DNA from: Marinimicrobium koreense
Lineage (GTDB): Bacteria; Pseudomonadota; Gammaproteobacteria; Pseudomonadales; Cellvibrionaceae
NCBI RefSeq assembly: GCF_003762925.1
Contig: NZ_RJUK01000001.1
Coordinates: forward strand, 1,612,001-1,676,000
DNA: 64,000 nucleotides
Reading direction: 5' to 3'
In this document: positions 28,457 through 42,325 of the stretch, in pieces
Layout: every line of letters begins with the position of its first letter
Numbering within the stretch: position 1 is the stretch's first letter
Program-made: the position numbers and the translations under genes
The notes under the pieces: model-generated
What the model was told of the DNA's origin: nothing
Seen by the model: only the letters and a program-made list of their open reading frames with translations
Database searches by the model: none

Positions 28457-29692
28457 TTAAAAATGACTTTGAAACAGTTTTTTCAAGCGACCGAACCAGG
28501 AGTCGTCGTTGTCTCGGACATGCGTGATGGCCCTCCCCTCTTGCTGTTGCTTGATGGCGTATTGCAATAAGCCAACGCCGGTTGAGTAAATGGGGTTGTT
28601 GACAATATCTTTGAGACCGCGAGTGTTCTGGGGCGCGCCCAGGCGCACCGGCATGTGGAAAATTTCTTCCGCCAGTTCAACCACGCCCTCCATTTTCGCG
28701 GTGCCCCCGGTCAGCACGATGCCGGCGGCAATCAGATCTTCAAAGCCACTGCGCCGAAGCTCCGCCTGTACCAGCGTAAACAGCTCGTCGTAGCGAGGCT
28801 CAACCACTTCAGCCAACGCCTGGCGGGACAGATCCCGCGGCTCGCGATCGCCCACGCTCGGCACCTTGATGGTTTCATCCGGGCCCGTCAGCTTCGCCAG
28901 GGCACAGGCGTATTTGATTTTGATTTCTTCCGCATGGGGCGTCGGGGTACGGAACGCCATGGCGATGTCGTTGGTGACCTGATCACCGGCGATGGGAATC
29001 ACGCCGGTGTGACGGATGGCCCCCTCCTTGAACACCGCAATGTCGGTCGTGCCGCCACCGATATCCACCACGCAGACACCCAGCTCTTTCTCATCTTCGG
29101 TCAGCACCGAAAAGCTTGAGGCGAGCTGCTCGAGAATGATGTCTTCCACCTCCAGCCCACAGCGCCGAATGCATTTCTCGATGTTCTGCGCCGCATTGAC
29201 CGCACAGGTGACCAGGTGAACCTTCGCCTCCAGACGAACACCGGACATGCCCAGCGGCTCTTTGACGCCCTCCTGATCGTCGATCAGGAATTCCTGCGGA
29301 AGAATGTGCAGGATTTTCTGGTCCGCCGGAATGGCCACGGCCTGGGCGGCATCAATCACCCGCTCCAGATCCTGGGGATACACCTCGCGGTCCTTGATCG
29401 CCACGATGCCGTGCGAGTTCAGGCTACGGATGTGGCTGCCGGCAATACCGGCGTAGACCGAGTGGATCTGGCAGCCGGCCATCAGCTCAGCCTCTTCGAT
29501 CGCCCGTTGAATGGACTGCACGGTCGATTCAATATTCACCACCACACCCTTCTTGAGTCCGCTGGAGCGGTGTGAGCCGATCCCCACCACTTCCAATTCG
29601 CCCTCGGGAGTAATGGCACCGACTATAGCGACGACTTTGGATGTACCGATATCCAGACCGACAATCATCTTGCTGTCAGCTACATGGGCCAT
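28457..29692 (-). CDS. ftsA: Cell division protein FtsA
   Basis: Actin-like membrane tether of FtsZ. 411 residues with the phosphate motifs GLDIGTSKV (about 13-21) and VVDIGGGTTDIAVF, the 1C subdomain, and a C-terminal amphipathic helix (SWFGRLKKLFQSHF) that inserts in the inner membrane. It lies between ftsQ (34 nt upstream) and ftsZ. Confidence 0.97.
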   Translation of the reverse strand: MAHVADSKMIVGLDIGTSKVVAIVGAITPEGELEVVGIGSHRSSGLKKGVVVNIESTVQSIQRAIEEAELMAGCQIHSVYAGIAGSHIRSLNSHGIVAIKDREVYPQDLERVIDAAQAVAIPADQKILHILPQEFLIDDQEGVKEPLGMSGVRLEAKVHLVTCAVNAAQNIEKCIRRCGLEVEDIILEQLASSFSVLTEDEKELGVCVVDIGGGTTDIAVFKEGAIRHTGVIPIAGDQVTNDIAMAFRTPTPHAEEIKIKYACALAKLTGPDETIKVPSVGDREPRDLSRQALAEVVEPRYDELFTLVQAELRRSGFEDLIAAGIVLTGGTAKMEGVVELAEEIFHMPVRLGAPQNTRGLKDIVNNPIYSTGVGLLQYAIKQQQEGRAITHVRDNDDSWFGRLKKLFQSHF

Positions 29693-29726
29693 TATGCGAA
29701 CCTCTTTTGCGTGTCACAGTTTTCCA

Positions 29727-31519
<1,793 letters not shown>

Positions 31520-32944
31520 CTAGCGCAACTTGCGCTGGGCGAGTTCACCTGCCAGAGCGCCGACGTTACCGGCACCCTGAGTAATCACAATGTCGCCCGG
31601 CTTGACGATATCCCGAATCACATCGGGCACATCATCCACCGACTCAACAAATATCGGTTCGACCGCACCGCGCATCCGAATGCTACGGCTCAGGTGGCGG
31701 CCATCCGCGCCCGGGATGGGGTCTTCGCCGGCGCTGTAGACTTCCAGCAACACCAGCGCATCAACCGACGACAACACGTCCACAAAGTCTTCGTAGAGAT
31801 CCCGGGTACGCGTGTAGCGGTGCGGCTGATAGACCATCACCAAGCGGCGATCCGGCCAACCATCGCGGATGGCCGCAATCGTTGCCGCCACTTCGCGGGG
31901 GTGATGTCCATAGTCGTCCACCAACATGGCTTCGCCGTTCTCGACCTGGTAGTGGCCATACACCTGGAAGCGACGACCCACACCGGCAAAATGCTTCAGC
32001 CCGTCCCGAATGGCCTGATCGCTCAGGCCTTCATCGGTGGCGACGGCCACTACTGCCGTCGCATTCAACACGTTGTGCAACCCGGGAATATTGAGCTCGA
32101 TCGACAGCGGCTCTTTATGGTCCGGGCGCTCGACGTCAAAACGGGTCTGCATCTTGTCCTTTCTTACATTGATCGCCCGAAAATCACAGTGGGCCTCAAA
32201 GCCATAGGTCAGTATCGGGCGCGAGAGCGATGGGATGATGTCGCGCACCACTGGATCATCCCCGCACAACACCGCCAGCCCGTAGAACGGCAGGTTGTGA
32301 ATGAATTCGATAAAGGTGCGCTTCAACTGGTTGAAGTCGCCCCCATAGGTGTCCATGTGATCCGCGTCGATGTTGGTCACCACTGCGACCATGGGCTGCA
32401 AATGCAGGAAGGACGCATCACTTTCGTCCGCTTCCGCCACCAGATAGCGACTTGCCCCCAACTGGGCATTGCTGCCCGCGCTATTGACCAGGCCGCCAAT
32501 AATGAAGGTCGGGTGCTGCCCGCCGGCCGCCAGCACCGATGCCATGAGGCTGGTAGTGGTGGTTTTACCGTGAGTGCCGGCCACCGCAATACCGTGGCGA
32601 TAGCGCATCAGTTCACCGAGCATCTCGGCGCGCCGCACGATGGGAATACGCCGTTCGCGGGCGCTGATCATCTCCGGATTGTCCGCTTTCACCGCACTGG
32701 AGTTGACCACAACGTGCGCATCCGCCACGTTCTCTTCACGGTGGCCGATAAACACGGTGGCCCCCATCGCTTCGAGGCGACGGGTAGTGCCGGAGGCTTT
32801 CAGGTCGGAGCCGGTGATTTCATAGCCCTGGTTGATCAGCACCTCCGCGATACCACTCATACCCGCACCGCCGATGCCGATAAAGTGAATGCGTCGAATG
32901 CGACGCATCTCCGGAACTTCGTAATATTGAATGGCTTTATCCAC
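31520..32944 (-). CDS. murC: UDP-N-acetylmuramate--L-alanine ligase
   Basis: Adds L-Ala to UDP-MurNAc in the cytosol. From GTG 32944 ([16 protein letters not shown]) it has 474 residues; that GTG has GAGG 6-7 nt upstream and overlaps the murG stop by 8 nt, whereas an earlier ATG at 33019 lies deep in murG. The Rossmann motif [16 protein letters not shown] and the Mur-ligase P-loop [10 protein letters not shown] are present, as is HHPREVAAT in the C-terminal domain. Confidence 0.96.
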   Translation of the reverse strand: MDKAIQYYEVPEMRRIRRIHFIGIGGAGMSGIAEVLINQGYEITGSDLKASGTTRRLEAMGATVFIGHREENVADAHVVVNSSAVKADNPEMISARERRIPIVRRAEMLGELMRYRHGIAVAGTHGKTTTTSLMASVLAAGGQHPTFIIGGLVNSAGSNAQLGASRYLVAEADESDASFLHLQPMVAVVTNIDADHMDTYGGDFNQLKRTFIEFIHNLPFYGLAVLCGDDPVVRDIIPSLSRPILTYGFEAHCDFRAINVRKDKMQTRFDVERPDHKEPLSIELNIPGLHNVLNATAVVAVATDEGLSDQAIRDGLKHFAGVGRRFQVYGHYQVENGEAMLVDDYGHHPREVAATIAAIRDGWPDRRLVMVYQPHRYTRTRDLYEDFVDVLSSVDALVLLEVYSAGEDPIPGADGRHLSRSIRMRGAVEPIFVESVDDVPDVIRDIVKPGDIVITQGAGNVGALAGELAQRKLR

Positions 32945-34034
32945 GATTGACCTCGGTTTGGGCAATGCATTGCTCGGCGACCACTCGCGCCGCTTCGGGT
33001 CGTGCCAACTGGCGGCCACGTTCGGCCATGGCGCGCAGGCGATTGCGCTCGGAAAACTCTTCCCGCATCAAGGCTGCCAGCTTCTCACCGTCCAGATCTT
33101 TTTGTGAGACCGCCAGCGCGGCACCAGCATTCACCAGCACGGCCGCATTGTGCGTCTGGTGATCGTCGATGGCGTGCGGGAACGGAATCAACAATGCCGC
33201 CAACCCCGCTGTCATCAACTCTGAAATTGTCAGGGCGCCGGCTCGACAGATCACCCAATCGGCCCAGGCGTAGGCCTCGGCCATATCATCGATAAACGCA
33301 TCCACCCGAGCGTCCACGTCGGCCGCATCATAGTGCGACCGGGTGACTTCCTGATGGGCCGCGCCACTTTGATGCCACACCATCGGGCGGGCCTCGGGCG
33401 CAAGTCGAGCCAACGCTTCCGGCACCTGTTCGTTAATGGCCTGCGCACCCAGGCTGCCACCCAGCACCAGAAGCCGCAGCGGCTGCTCGCCCCGCGCGCT
33501 GAAACGCTCCGCGGGTGCCGCCAGAGCCGCCAGCTCGCGTCGCACCGGATTGCCCACCACCTGCGCTCCTTTCAAAGCTGTCGGGAAGGCAGTGAGTACC
33601 GATTGAGCCCAAGGCGCCAGGTAACGATTTGTCGTGCCCGGGATGGCGTTCTGTTCGTGAATGACCAAGGGTTTCCACAACAGTTTTGCCGCAATACCAC
33701 CAGGGCCGGAGGCAAACCCGCCAAAGCCCACCACGACATCCGGCTTGAACCGCCAGATCACCGCCAGCGCCTGACAAATGGCCGCCAGAATCAAAAACGG
33801 CGCTTTCAGAAGGCCCGCCATACCGCGACCCCGTACGCCCTGCACGGACAGATAATGCAGGGCAATACCCGCACCCGGCACCAGACGGGCTTCAATGCCT
33901 TTGGCGGTGCCCAACCAAGCGACCTGAACGCCTTGTGCCTGCAGCTCGCGCGCCACCGCCAACGCCGGAAACACATGACCTCCGGTGCCGCCGGCCATAA
34001 TCAAGGCTTTTTTATGGGAGGCTGAAGTCATCAT
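32937..34034 (-). CDS. murG: Lipid II synthase MurG (GlcNAc transferase)
   Basis: Peripheral inner-membrane glycosyltransferase converting lipid I to lipid II. 365 residues from the first of two adjacent ATGs at 34034, which overlaps the ftsW stop as ATGA and has GGAGG upstream. Glycine-rich motifs [16 protein letters not shown] and [13 protein letters not shown] and the sugar-nucleotide motif [25 protein letters not shown] are all clear. Confidence 0.97.
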   Translation of the reverse strand: MMTSASHKKALIMAGGTGGHVFPALAVARELQAQGVQVAWLGTAKGIEARLVPGAGIALHYLSVQGVRGRGMAGLLKAPFLILAAICQALAVIWRFKPDVVVGFGGFASGPGGIAAKLLWKPLVIHEQNAIPGTTNRYLAPWAQSVLTAFPTALKGAQVVGNPVRRELAALAAPAERFSARGEQPLRLLVLGGSLGAQAINEQVPEALARLAPEARPMVWHQSGAAHQEVTRSHYDAADVDARVDAFIDDMAEAYAWADWVICRAGALTISELMTAGLAALLIPFPHAIDDHQTHNAAVLVNAGAALAVSQKDLDGEKLAALMREEFSERNRLRAMAERGRQLARPEAARVVAEQCIAQTEVNRG

Positions 34035-35248
34035 GCCGCCTCCCGCCACTGTGAGCTCACCGACACCGGCTTGACCCGGGTGCGCACGCGCGATACCGGA
34101 ACCGCCTGGCGCTGCTCCCAATCCACCCGAATCACAAAGCCGATCAGCGCGCAGCCAATCAACAAGCTGCTACCGCCATAACTGATGAACGGCAGAGTCA
34201 GTCCCTTGGTGGGTAGCAAACCCGACGCAACACCCACGTTGATGAATACCTGAAAGGTAAACAATATGGCCACACCGTAAGAGGCGAACGCGGCAAACAA
34301 CCGGTTGGCGGTCAGGCTTGCGCGGGCGATCGCAAAAACCCGTACGATCAACGCCGCGAATACCCCGAGCATCACCACCAGACCGATCAGTCCAAACTCC
34401 TCGGCCATGATGGCGGCAATAAAATCAGTGTGCGCTTCCGGCAGGTAAAACAGTTTCTGGAGACTGTTCCCGAGGCCAAGCCCAAACCACTCGCCCCGAC
34501 CGAAGGCGATCAGGGATTGCGTCAACTGATAGCCGGAGCCGAACTGGGCCGACCAGGGATCCAGAAAGGTCACCAAACGGGTCATCCGATAGGGGGAGTA
34601 CACCGCCAGCGCTGCCAGACAGGCAATGGCCGCCGCACCCAATAACCCGAAGTGCCAGAGCTTGACCCCCGCAATAAACATCATGGCCAGCACCACACTG
34701 GCCAACACCACGGCGCTACCGAAGTCCGGCTGGAACAGCAGCAGCAGACACATCATTCCCAACACCAGCACCGGCTTCACAAAGCCTTGCCAGCCGGTAT
34801 ACAACTCCTGATGCCGACGGGCGAAGAAGCTGGCAAAGAACACAACCGCAGCCACTTTGGCCACTTCCGAAATCTGAACCGAGATCAATCCCAGGTCCAG
34901 CCAGCGACGGGCACCGTTCACTTCCCGGCCAATACCCGGCACCAACACCAGGCAGAGAAGCCCCAAGGTCGCGACCATCAACCAGCCCGCGTATTGCTGG
35001 GCATAGCGCACCGGCACCGCCACGACCAGAGCGGCAACCGCCATCCCCAACATCAGGTACACAAAATGCCGCTTGGTAAAGAACCAGGGGTCTCCGTATG
35101 TGTCGGCCGCAAACGCGATCGAGGCGGAAGCGATCATCACCAGGCCAATACTGAGCAGACCGAGCCACAGGAGAATCAGCCATTGATCCACGCCGCCACG
35201 GAAAATCGCCACGGATTCTTCCCAGTGCTGTTTGAGCCAATTGATCAT
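34031..35248 (-). CDS. ftsW: Septal peptidoglycan glycosyltransferase FtsW
   Basis: SEDS-family polymerase acting with FtsI at the septum. 405 residues with ten membrane segments. SEDS landmarks include [27 protein letters not shown] and the C-terminal [12 protein letters not shown]. It overlaps murD upstream and murG downstream by 4 nt each. Confidence 0.97.
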   Translation of the reverse strand: MINWLKQHWEESVAIFRGGVDQWLILLWLGLLSIGLVMIASASIAFAADTYGDPWFFTKRHFVYLMLGMAVAALVVAVPVRYAQQYAGWLMVATLGLLCLVLVPGIGREVNGARRWLDLGLISVQISEVAKVAAVVFFASFFARRHQELYTGWQGFVKPVLVLGMMCLLLLFQPDFGSAVVLASVVLAMMFIAGVKLWHFGLLGAAAIACLAALAVYSPYRMTRLVTFLDPWSAQFGSGYQLTQSLIAFGRGEWFGLGLGNSLQKLFYLPEAHTDFIAAIMAEEFGLIGLVVMLGVFAALIVRVFAIARASLTANRLFAAFASYGVAILFTFQVFINVGVASGLLPTKGLTLPFISYGGSSLLIGCALIGFVIRVDWEQRQAVPVSRVRTRVKPVSVSSQWREAA

Positions 35249-36588
35249 TGCTGGCCCTCCACTGCCTGGCGGAACTGCTCACCCCGGTCCTGATAATTGC
35301 GGAACATATCGAAGCTCGCGCAGGCCGGAGACAACAGAACCACATCGCCCGACTGTGCCGCGGCGGCGGCTTTGCGCACCGCATCCTCCATGGAGTCCGC
35401 GCGAAGCACGTCCGCCAAGTCGCCCAGCGTCGCCTCCATGGCATCGGCGGCGGTGCCAATCAACACCAGGGTGCGAACACAGCGCTCGACCGGTTTGCGC
35501 AACTCGGCAAAGTCCGCGCCTTTGGGGTCGCCCCCGGCGATCAGTACAACCTTTCCCTGTGGGGGCATCAGCCCTTCAATGGCCGCCACGGCGGCGCCCA
35601 CGTTGGTGCCCTTGGAGTCGTTGTAGTAGGCCACGCCATCGTGTTCGGCCACCCACTCGCACCGGTGCGCCAAGCCCCGGAAGCGACGCAGGGTGTTGAG
35701 CATGGACTCGTGCGCCAAGCCCGCCGAATGGCCCAGCGCTAACGCCGCCAACGCGTTATCAATATTGTGCCGTCCCTTGATTTTCAATTCGCTTGCCGGC
35801 ATCAGGGGATCGAGCTGCCAGTACAGCCACAGCTCGCCCTCATGCTCGGTGGCGCCAAACCGGTGAAACTCCGGGCGTCCCCCGAAGGTGACCGGTATCG
35901 CATTGACACTCATCGGTGGCTGGGTCAGTACACTCTGGCTGTTGTACACCACCTGTTCCGCACCGAAATAAACCCGCAACTTGGCCTGATGGTAGGCGGG
36001 CATGTTCGGGTAACGATCCATATGGTCGGCGCTGACATTGAGCACCGTGGCCACCTTGGCGCTCAGTTTCGTGACACCTTCCAGTTGAAAGCTGGACAGC
36101 TCCAACACATACAACTCAACGCTGTCATCGAGCAGGTCCAGTGCCGGGGTGCCGAGGTTGCCGCCAACGGCGACCCGCACGCCCGCATCTTTGGCCATCT
36201 CACCCACCAGGGTGGTGACCGTGCTCTTGGCGTTGGAGCCGGTAATCGCGATCAGCGGCGCCTTGGCGTAACGCACGAACAGTTCGATATCGCCCACCAG
36301 ACGAGCGCCGGCATTGCGCGCCTGTTGCAGTTCGGGGGTGCTCATTGCGATTCCCGGGCTGACCACCACTTCCTCCACCCGGCTCAGCAGTGCCACATCG
36401 AGAGCGCCGAACTGCACCCGCTCGGCACCAAACTCCCGCTCCAGCACCTCGCGCTGGGGATGATCCGCACGGGTATCCAGCAACGTGAACACCTGCCCCC
36501 GACGCGCCAGAAAACGCGCGACGGAGACGCCGGTCACACCGGCGCCCACGATGGCGGTTTCACAGCTTGACGCAATCAGTTGAGGCAC
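35245..36588 (-). CDS. murD: UDP-N-acetylmuramoylalanine--D-glutamate ligase
   Basis: Adds D-Glu to UDP-MurNAc-L-Ala. 447 residues, the family's usual size. N-terminal UDP-binding region ([19 protein letters not shown]), P-loop [13 protein letters not shown] and C-terminal [17 protein letters not shown] are present. The P-loop has Ala-Lys-Ser where many family members have Gly-Lys-Ser/Thr. Positioned between mraY and ftsW. Confidence 0.96.
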   Translation of the reverse strand: MPQLIASSCETAIVGAGVTGVSVARFLARRGQVFTLLDTRADHPQREVLEREFGAERVQFGALDVALLSRVEEVVVSPGIAMSTPELQQARNAGARLVGDIELFVRYAKAPLIAITGSNAKSTVTTLVGEMAKDAGVRVAVGGNLGTPALDLLDDSVELYVLELSSFQLEGVTKLSAKVATVLNVSADHMDRYPNMPAYHQAKLRVYFGAEQVVYNSQSVLTQPPMSVNAIPVTFGGRPEFHRFGATEHEGELWLYWQLDPLMPASELKIKGRHNIDNALAALALGHSAGLAHESMLNTLRRFRGLAHRCEWVAEHDGVAYYNDSKGTNVGAAVAAIEGLMPPQGKVVLIAGGDPKGADFAELRKPVERCVRTLVLIGTAADAMEATLGDLADVLRADSMEDAVRKAAAAAQSGDVVLLSPACASFDMFRNYQDRGEQFRQAVEGQQ

Positions 36589-36604
36589 AGTTTCACTCGC
36601 TCCG

Positions 36605-37687
36605 TTAACGCAGTTTCAATGTGGCCAGCCCGAAGGAGACCAACATGACGGTAATAATCCAGAAGCGCACGATCACACGCGGCTCCGGCCAGCCTTTCAA
36701 TTCATAATGGTGATGCAGCGGCGCCATTCGAAAAATCCGCCGTCCGGTCAGTTTGTAGGAAGCGACCTGCAAAATGACCGACACCGTTTCCATCACGAAG
36801 ATGCCGCCCATGATGAAGAGGACAATCTCGTGGCGAACAATCACGGCGATTACCCCCAAGGCGGCCCCCAGCGCAAGTGCGCCTACATCGCCCATGAATA
36901 CCTGAGCCGGATAAGTGTTGAACCACAGAAAGCCCAGCCCGGCACCGGCCAGGGCGCCGCAGAAAATCACCAGCTCACCGGCCCCGGGGATATGGGCGAT
37001 ATGAAGATAATTGGCAAACTCCACGTGCCCGGCCAAATAGGCAATGATGCCCAGCGCCGAGCCCACCATGACCGAAGGCATGATCGCCAACCCATCCAGA
37101 CCGTCGGTCAGGTTCACCGCGTTGCTCGAACCGACAATCACGAAGTAGGTGATCACCAGATAAAACACGCCCAGATCCAATGCCACGTTTTTGAAGAACG
37201 GCACAAACAGCTGGGTCTCCGCGGGCAGAACGGCGGTGTAGTACAGAAACAGGGCCGCGCCGACACCGGCCACGGACTGCCAGAAATACTTCCAGCGCGC
37301 GGGCAGACCGCGAGAGTTGGACTGGACCACCTTGCGGTAATCGTCGACCCAACCCACGGCGCCGAAAATGCCGGTCACCACCAGTACTACCCAGACATAG
37401 CGATTGCTCAGATCAGTCCAGAGCAGGGTACTGATAAAAATCGCCGCGAGAATCAGCGTGCCGCCCATGGTCGGTGTACCGGACTTGCTCAAGTGCGTTT
37501 GCGGTCCGTCGCTGCGCACGGCCTGACCGATCTGCAGGTAGTTCAGGCGACGAATCATCCAGGGACCCAACAACAACGAAATCACCAGCGCCGTCAGCAC
37601 TCCGAGAATCGCGCGCAGCGTCAGGTACTGAAACACGGCCATGCCGCGCAGGTATTCTTGTAAGTATTCTGCGAGCCACAGTAGCAT
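36605..37687 (-). CDS. mraY: Phospho-MurNAc-pentapeptide transferase MraY
   Basis: Inner-membrane enzyme forming lipid I on undecaprenyl phosphate. 360 residues with ten membrane segments. Family motifs: [18 protein letters not shown] with the catalytic-site aspartates, [10 protein letters not shown] and [11 protein letters not shown], plus [12 protein letters not shown] near the end. The start overlaps the last base of the murF stop. Confidence 0.97.
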   Translation of the reverse strand: MLLWLAEYLQEYLRGMAVFQYLTLRAILGVLTALVISLLLGPWMIRRLNYLQIGQAVRSDGPQTHLSKSGTPTMGGTLILAAIFISTLLWTDLSNRYVWVVLVVTGIFGAVGWVDDYRKVVQSNSRGLPARWKYFWQSVAGVGAALFLYYTAVLPAETQLFVPFFKNVALDLGVFYLVITYFVIVGSSNAVNLTDGLDGLAIMPSVMVGSALGIIAYLAGHVEFANYLHIAHIPGAGELVIFCGALAGAGLGFLWFNTYPAQVFMGDVGALALGAALGVIAVIVRHEIVLFIMGGIFVMETVSVILQVASYKLTGRRIFRMAPLHHHYELKGWPEPRVIVRFWIITVMLVSFGLATLKLR

Positions 37688-39051
37688 CAGTCTTGGTCTC
37701 CGATTTTGCTCAAACCGCGCACCACCCGATCCATACCGGCGCTGCGAGAACCTTTAATCAACACGCGGGTGTGTTCATCCAACTCACCCTTGAGGGCGTC
37801 AATCACAGCCTCATGAGTACGGTAGGCGCTAGCGCCTTCACCGAAGGCGTCGGCGGCCCGGGCACTCAATGGACCCAGCGTCAACAACCGATCCAGGCCG
37901 CGCTCGCGCGCCCGTTCACCCACCTCACGATGCAGCTCGGCACTGTGTTCACCGAGCTCTCCCATATCGCCCAGCACCAATATGCGCTTGCCCTGATGTG
38001 CGGCGAGCACTTCGATCGCTGCCCGGACTGAACCGGGATTGGCGTTGTAACTGTCGTCAATGATCAGCGCGTCAGCCCAGCCGCGCCGGGCCGACATACG
38101 CCCCGCCACCGGTTCAAAACTCTCCAGCCCGCGGGCAATGGCCTGAGCACTCAGACCCAGCGCCAGCGCACAACCGGCTGCGGCCAGCGCGTTTCTGACG
38201 CTGTGTTCACCCGGCACTGCCAGTTGCACACGTGCTTCTTCGTTTCCGGTGATCAGCGTGAACTGAACGCTGTCGGGGTGATACTCGATATCCCGGGCCC
38301 GACAATCTGCCTCATGCTGATCCAGTGACACACTGATCACTCGGCGACCACCAAGACTGGACAACCAGTAAGAAGCGAAGGCGTCGTCGCGGTTGATCAC
38401 GGCAATGCCGTTTTCATCCAGCGCGGTATAGATTTCTCCCTTGGCGCGTGCAACGCCTTCGACCGAACCAAAACCTTCGATATGCGCCGGCATGACGTTA
38501 TTGATCAGCGCCACATCGGGCTTCGCCCACTGACAATAGGACGCGATTTCGCCCGGGCCACTCGCGCCCATTTCAATCACCGCGTACTCGTGATGTTCAT
38601 CCAACTCCAACAGCGTCAATGGCACACCGATGTGGTTATTCAGGTTGCCCCGAGTTGCCAGAACGCCCCCGGCGCGCACCAGAATGCCCGCGAGCATGGT
38701 CCGCACGGTGGTTTTTCCGCTGCTGCCGGTGATCGCAACCAGAGGGCCCCGAAAACGTTCACGGTTGAGCAATGCCACCTGGCCCAGGGCCGTCAGAGTA
38801 TCCGGCACGACCCACTGAGGTACGGCCAAGTCCGGCACCGGCTGGTCTACCACCACACCGCAGACGCCACGATCTACTGCGGACTGCACAAACTCATGAC
38901 CATCAAACCGCTCGCCCCGCAGCGCCAGAAACAGGTCCCCGGCCTGCACGGTTCGGGTGTCGGTACTCAACCGACGGAATTCGACATCACCTTGGGTCAA
39001 TTCACCCCCAAAACGACGGTTGAGCTCTGACAAAAAGATCGTACCGATCAT
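37687..39051 (-). CDS. murF: UDP-MurNAc-tripeptide--D-alanyl-D-alanine ligase
   Basis: Adds the D-Ala-D-Ala dipeptide to complete the UDP-MurNAc pentapeptide. 454 residues. P-loop [13 protein letters not shown], family motif [12 protein letters not shown] and the C-terminal [16 protein letters not shown] and GDMGELG are visible. It overlaps murE upstream by 4 nt. Confidence 0.96.
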   Translation of the reverse strand: MIGTIFLSELNRRFGGELTQGDVEFRRLSTDTRTVQAGDLFLALRGERFDGHEFVQSAVDRGVCGVVVDQPVPDLAVPQWVVPDTLTALGQVALLNRERFRGPLVAITGSSGKTTVRTMLAGILVRAGGVLATRGNLNNHIGVPLTLLELDEHHEYAVIEMGASGPGEIASYCQWAKPDVALINNVMPAHIEGFGSVEGVARAKGEIYTALDENGIAVINRDDAFASYWLSSLGGRRVISVSLDQHEADCRARDIEYHPDSVQFTLITGNEEARVQLAVPGEHSVRNALAAAGCALALGLSAQAIARGLESFEPVAGRMSARRGWADALIIDDSYNANPGSVRAAIEVLAAHQGKRILVLGDMGELGEHSAELHREVGERARERGLDRLLTLGPLSARAADAFGEGASAYRTHEAVIDALKGELDEHTRVLIKGSRSAGMDRVVRGLSKIGDQD

Positions 39052-40589
39052 GGTGTCACCTCCCCGGGGCGCAATTTAGCCAACCGACGCTGCAGCGATT
39101 GGCGCACCTGCTCGCAATCACTGAACGCCAGGGTTTCCCGGGCAAAAATCTGATAATCCTCATGGCCCTTACCCGCGACCAATACCGTATCGCCGGGGCG
39201 GGCCTGTTGAATGGCCAGGTCAATAGCCTGTGCGCGATCGGCAATCACCAGACACTGATGGTCGTTGTCCATTCCGCGCAGAATGTCCGCCGCAATCTGG
39301 GCGGGATCCTCTGAGCGGGGGTTGTCATTGGTCACTACCACGTAATCGCTGTACCGCTCAGCGAGCCGTCCCATCTTCGGACGCTTGGCCCGGTCCCGGT
39401 CTCCACCGCAACCGAACACACACCAGAGCCGACCCGTGTTGTGGTGACTCAACGCCTTGAGAGTGTTCTCCAGTGCGTCCGGCGTGTGGGCGTAATCCAC
39501 CACCACCTGCACATCCTGTCGCTGTTCATCCAGGACCACCGGTTCCATGCGCCCGGGCGCCGGTACCAGACCGGGAACGGCCGCCAAGATGTCCTCCAGT
39601 GCCATGCCAGCGGCACAGAGCGTTGCGATCACGCCCAGCAGGTTGCTCAGGTTGAACTCACCCAACAGTGGGCTGTGGAGCTCGCCCTGTCCCCAGGGTG
39701 TATTGATCAGGGCACTGATGCCCGCACGCTGCTCGACCCGGTCGGTGACGTAGACATCGGCTTGCGGGTCATCCAGGGCATAACTCACCACCTGAACTCC
39801 CTCCGGCACTTGGTTGGCGAGGCTCGCGGCCCAGGCATCATCCCGATTGATGACCGCGACCTGCAGGCCGGGTTGCTCCAGCAACCGCGCCTTGGCGGCG
39901 CCATAGCGGATCAGGTCTCCGTGGAAGTCCAGATGGTCATGGCTCAGGTTGGTGAACAGAGCCGCCGCCATCTTCACGGCGGCCACGCGTCCCTGAACCA
40001 GACTATGGGAGGAGACCTCCATGGCCACTACCTGCGCCCCCTGATCTACCAGCGAGCACAGCGTTTTCTGCACACTCAGCGCGTCCGGAGTAGTCAGACC
40101 GGTGTGCTCCAGACCGGCAAACTGGTCGGCGGATGGCTCGTCGGCCTTCAACAATCCGTACCCCAAGGTGCCGATCACGCCCGCAGCCCCCCAGTGGACC
40201 GCCGCCAATTGGGCCATCAGCAGGGAGCAGGTGGTTTTGCCGTTGGTTCCCGTCACGCCAAAGACTTTGACCGCTTCGCTCGGGGACTGATACAGCCGAT
40301 TTGCCAACTCACTCAGTTGACCGGCCAGGTTGGGCAGTGCGACAACCGGCACGGACTGAACATCCGCCGGAGCGTCCACATCCACCAGTACGGCCACGGC
40401 ACCATTGGCGACTGCATCCTTTATATAGTCACGCCCATCATGAACCGCGCCCTTGAGGGCCACAAACGCATCACCCGGCTGGACCTGACGACTATTCAGG
40501 GTCAATCCCTGGATATCGGGCAGCGACGCCGGATCGAGCTTCAGCGCCGGCGCCAGGTCCGCGAGGTTAATGGAGTAGCGAGGAGTCAT
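39048..40589 (-). CDS. murE: UDP-MurNAc-L-alanyl-D-glutamate--diaminopimelate ligase
   Basis: Adds meso-diaminopimelate to the peptide stem. 513 residues. P-loop VTGTNGKTTCSLL and the meso-A2pm selectivity motif DNPRSEDP (here TNDNPRSEDP) are both present, which supports the DAP-specific rather than lysine-specific enzyme. HTPDALENTL is a further Mur motif. It overlaps ftsI by 4 nt. Confidence 0.96.
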   Translation of the reverse strand: MTPRYSINLADLAPALKLDPASLPDIQGLTLNSRQVQPGDAFVALKGAVHDGRDYIKDAVANGAVAVLVDVDAPADVQSVPVVALPNLAGQLSELANRLYQSPSEAVKVFGVTGTNGKTTCSLLMAQLAAVHWGAAGVIGTLGYGLLKADEPSADQFAGLEHTGLTTPDALSVQKTLCSLVDQGAQVVAMEVSSHSLVQGRVAAVKMAAALFTNLSHDHLDFHGDLIRYGAAKARLLEQPGLQVAVINRDDAWAASLANQVPEGVQVVSYALDDPQADVYVTDRVEQRAGISALINTPWGQGELHSPLLGEFNLSNLLGVIATLCAAGMALEDILAAVPGLVPAPGRMEPVVLDEQRQDVQVVVDYAHTPDALENTLKALSHHNTGRLWCVFGCGGDRDRAKRPKMGRLAERYSDYVVVTNDNPRSEDPAQIAADILRGMDNDHQCLVIADRAQAIDLAIQQARPGDTVLVAGKGHEDYQIFARETLAFSDCEQVRQSLQRRLAKLRPGEVTP

Positions 40590-42325
40590 GACAGGGGCTC
40601 CCCGCGCTTTTTGTCTTCCTGAACCATAATGCCTTTGGCCCCGTTCACTCTGGGCGGCACCTGCAACAAACGCAGAGCGCCTTCGGCCACGCTTGAAAAA
40701 ACCGGAGCGGCCACTTGGCCACCAAAATAACGTTCATCCGAGGGCTCATCGATAATTACCGCCGCGACAATGCGCGGATTGTCCGCTGGCGCCATACCGA
40801 CAAACGATGCGATATATCGGTTCTCGACATAACCACCCTCACCCACTTTATGTACCGTGCCGGTTTTGCCCGCCACCGGATAAGCCGGAATTTCAGCCCG
40901 GCGGGCCGTACCCTCGGTGCTGACCGCCCGGCGCAGCATGGCGGTAACCTGCCGGGCCAGATCTTCATCCACCACCCGTTCGCCGTCGGCCACTTCGTCT
41001 ACCCTCAGTAGCGAAGGCGTGCGCTTGACGCCGCCACTGGCGACGGTGCTGTAAGCGTTCACCAACTGCATGGCCGTGAGATTCAGACCGTAACCAAAAG
41101 CGTAGGTTGCCCGCTGAATGGGGCGCCAGTTTTCATAGGTGGGCAGCGTGCCCACCGCTTCGCCCGGAAACCCGGTACCCACACCCTGGCCCAGCCCGAG
41201 CCGCTGATACATGTTGCGCACCGTTGAAGGCTCAAGCTCTAAAGCCAGCTTGGTCATTCCCACCTGGCTGGATTTAGCAATCACCCCACTCAGATCCAGG
41301 GTGCCGTAGTTCACCGGATCCAACAGCGTCTTGCGCCCTACCTGAACGTACCCGGGAGCGGTGTTGATCAGCGAATTGGGGCTGAAACGACCGGTTTCCA
41401 GTGCCGCCATGACCGCCAGCGGCTTCATGGTGGAGCCGGGCTCAAACAAGTCCGTCAACGCTCGGTTTCTCAACGCCTCGGAGCGCAGGCCGGAGCGATC
41501 GTTCGGGTTGTAGGCCGGCTGGTTGGTCATGGCCAGAACCTCTCCGGTCTGCACGTCCATGATCACCAGCGAGCCGCCCTTGGCGTTGTTTTTCAGAACC
41601 GCGGCCTTCAATTCCCGATGCGCCAAATACTGAAGGCGCAAATCAATGCTGAGCGCCAGATTGCGACCGGGCCGGGCAGACTTCACCAGTTGAAGCTCTT
41701 TGACGGTACGACCACGCAAATCCTTGAGCACCTGCTTGGCGCCACTCTCTCCTGACAGCCAGGCGTCGTAAGCCAGCTCCATACCCTCCTGGCCCCGATC
41801 GTCGATATCGGTAAAGCCCACCAAGTGGGCCGCCACTTCCCCGGCCGGGTAATAGCGGCGGTACTCGCGCTGGCTGTAGACGCCGGGAACCTCCAACGCC
41901 AGAACCGCTTCGGCAGCCGGAGGGGGCAGATGCCGACGCAGGTACATAAACTCCTTGCCGCTATAACGAGAGAGCCGAGCTTCCAGCTCGGCTTCCGAGA
42001 GTTCCAGCGCCCGCGCCAACTCGTTCCAGCGCTCGGGCGACTGCAACAGGAGTGTCGGGTCTGCCCAGAGGGTTTCGACCGGTGTGCTGACTGCCAATGG
42101 CTCGCCGTTGCGGTCGGTAATCACCCCCCTATAGGCATTGATGGATTCGGTGCGCAGGGTTCGCGCCTGCCCCTGGCCCTGGAGAAACTCATAACCCTGG
42201 GCGGTATCAGGCAGCACCTGCAGGCTGGCCAGACGCCACAATAGCGCCGAGCCGAGCACCAGCACCGCCAGAGCCACCAGCCAGACTCGCCAGCGGGCGA
42301 TTGTCAGGGTCTGTCCCCTACTCAT
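40586..42325 (-). CDS. ftsI: Septal transpeptidase FtsI (PBP3)
   Basis: Class B penicillin-binding protein cross-linking septal peptidoglycan. 579 residues: cytosolic start, one membrane segment (about 14-33), dimerisation/pedestal domain and transpeptidase domain. Active-site motifs: Ser in STMK (FEPGSTMKPLAV), SSQ in AKSSQVGM (the usual triad form is SxN) and KTGT (VAGKTGTVHK). It overlaps ftsL by 8 nt. Confidence 0.96.
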   Translation of the reverse strand: MSRGQTLTIARWRVWLVALAVLVLGSALLWRLASLQVLPDTAQGYEFLQGQGQARTLRTESINAYRGVITDRNGEPLAVSTPVETLWADPTLLLQSPERWNELARALELSEAELEARLSRYSGKEFMYLRRHLPPPAAEAVLALEVPGVYSQREYRRYYPAGEVAAHLVGFTDIDDRGQEGMELAYDAWLSGESGAKQVLKDLRGRTVKELQLVKSARPGRNLALSIDLRLQYLAHRELKAAVLKNNAKGGSLVIMDVQTGEVLAMTNQPAYNPNDRSGLRSEALRNRALTDLFEPGSTMKPLAVMAALETGRFSPNSLINTAPGYVQVGRKTLLDPVNYGTLDLSGVIAKSSQVGMTKLALELEPSTVRNMYQRLGLGQGVGTGFPGEAVGTLPTYENWRPIQRATYAFGYGLNLTAMQLVNAYSTVASGGVKRTPSLLRVDEVADGERVVDEDLARQVTAMLRRAVSTEGTARRAEIPAYPVAGKTGTVHKVGEGGYVENRYIASFVGMAPADNPRIVAAVIIDEPSDERYFGGQVAAPVFSSVAEGALRLLQVPPRVNGAKGIMVQEDKKRGEPLS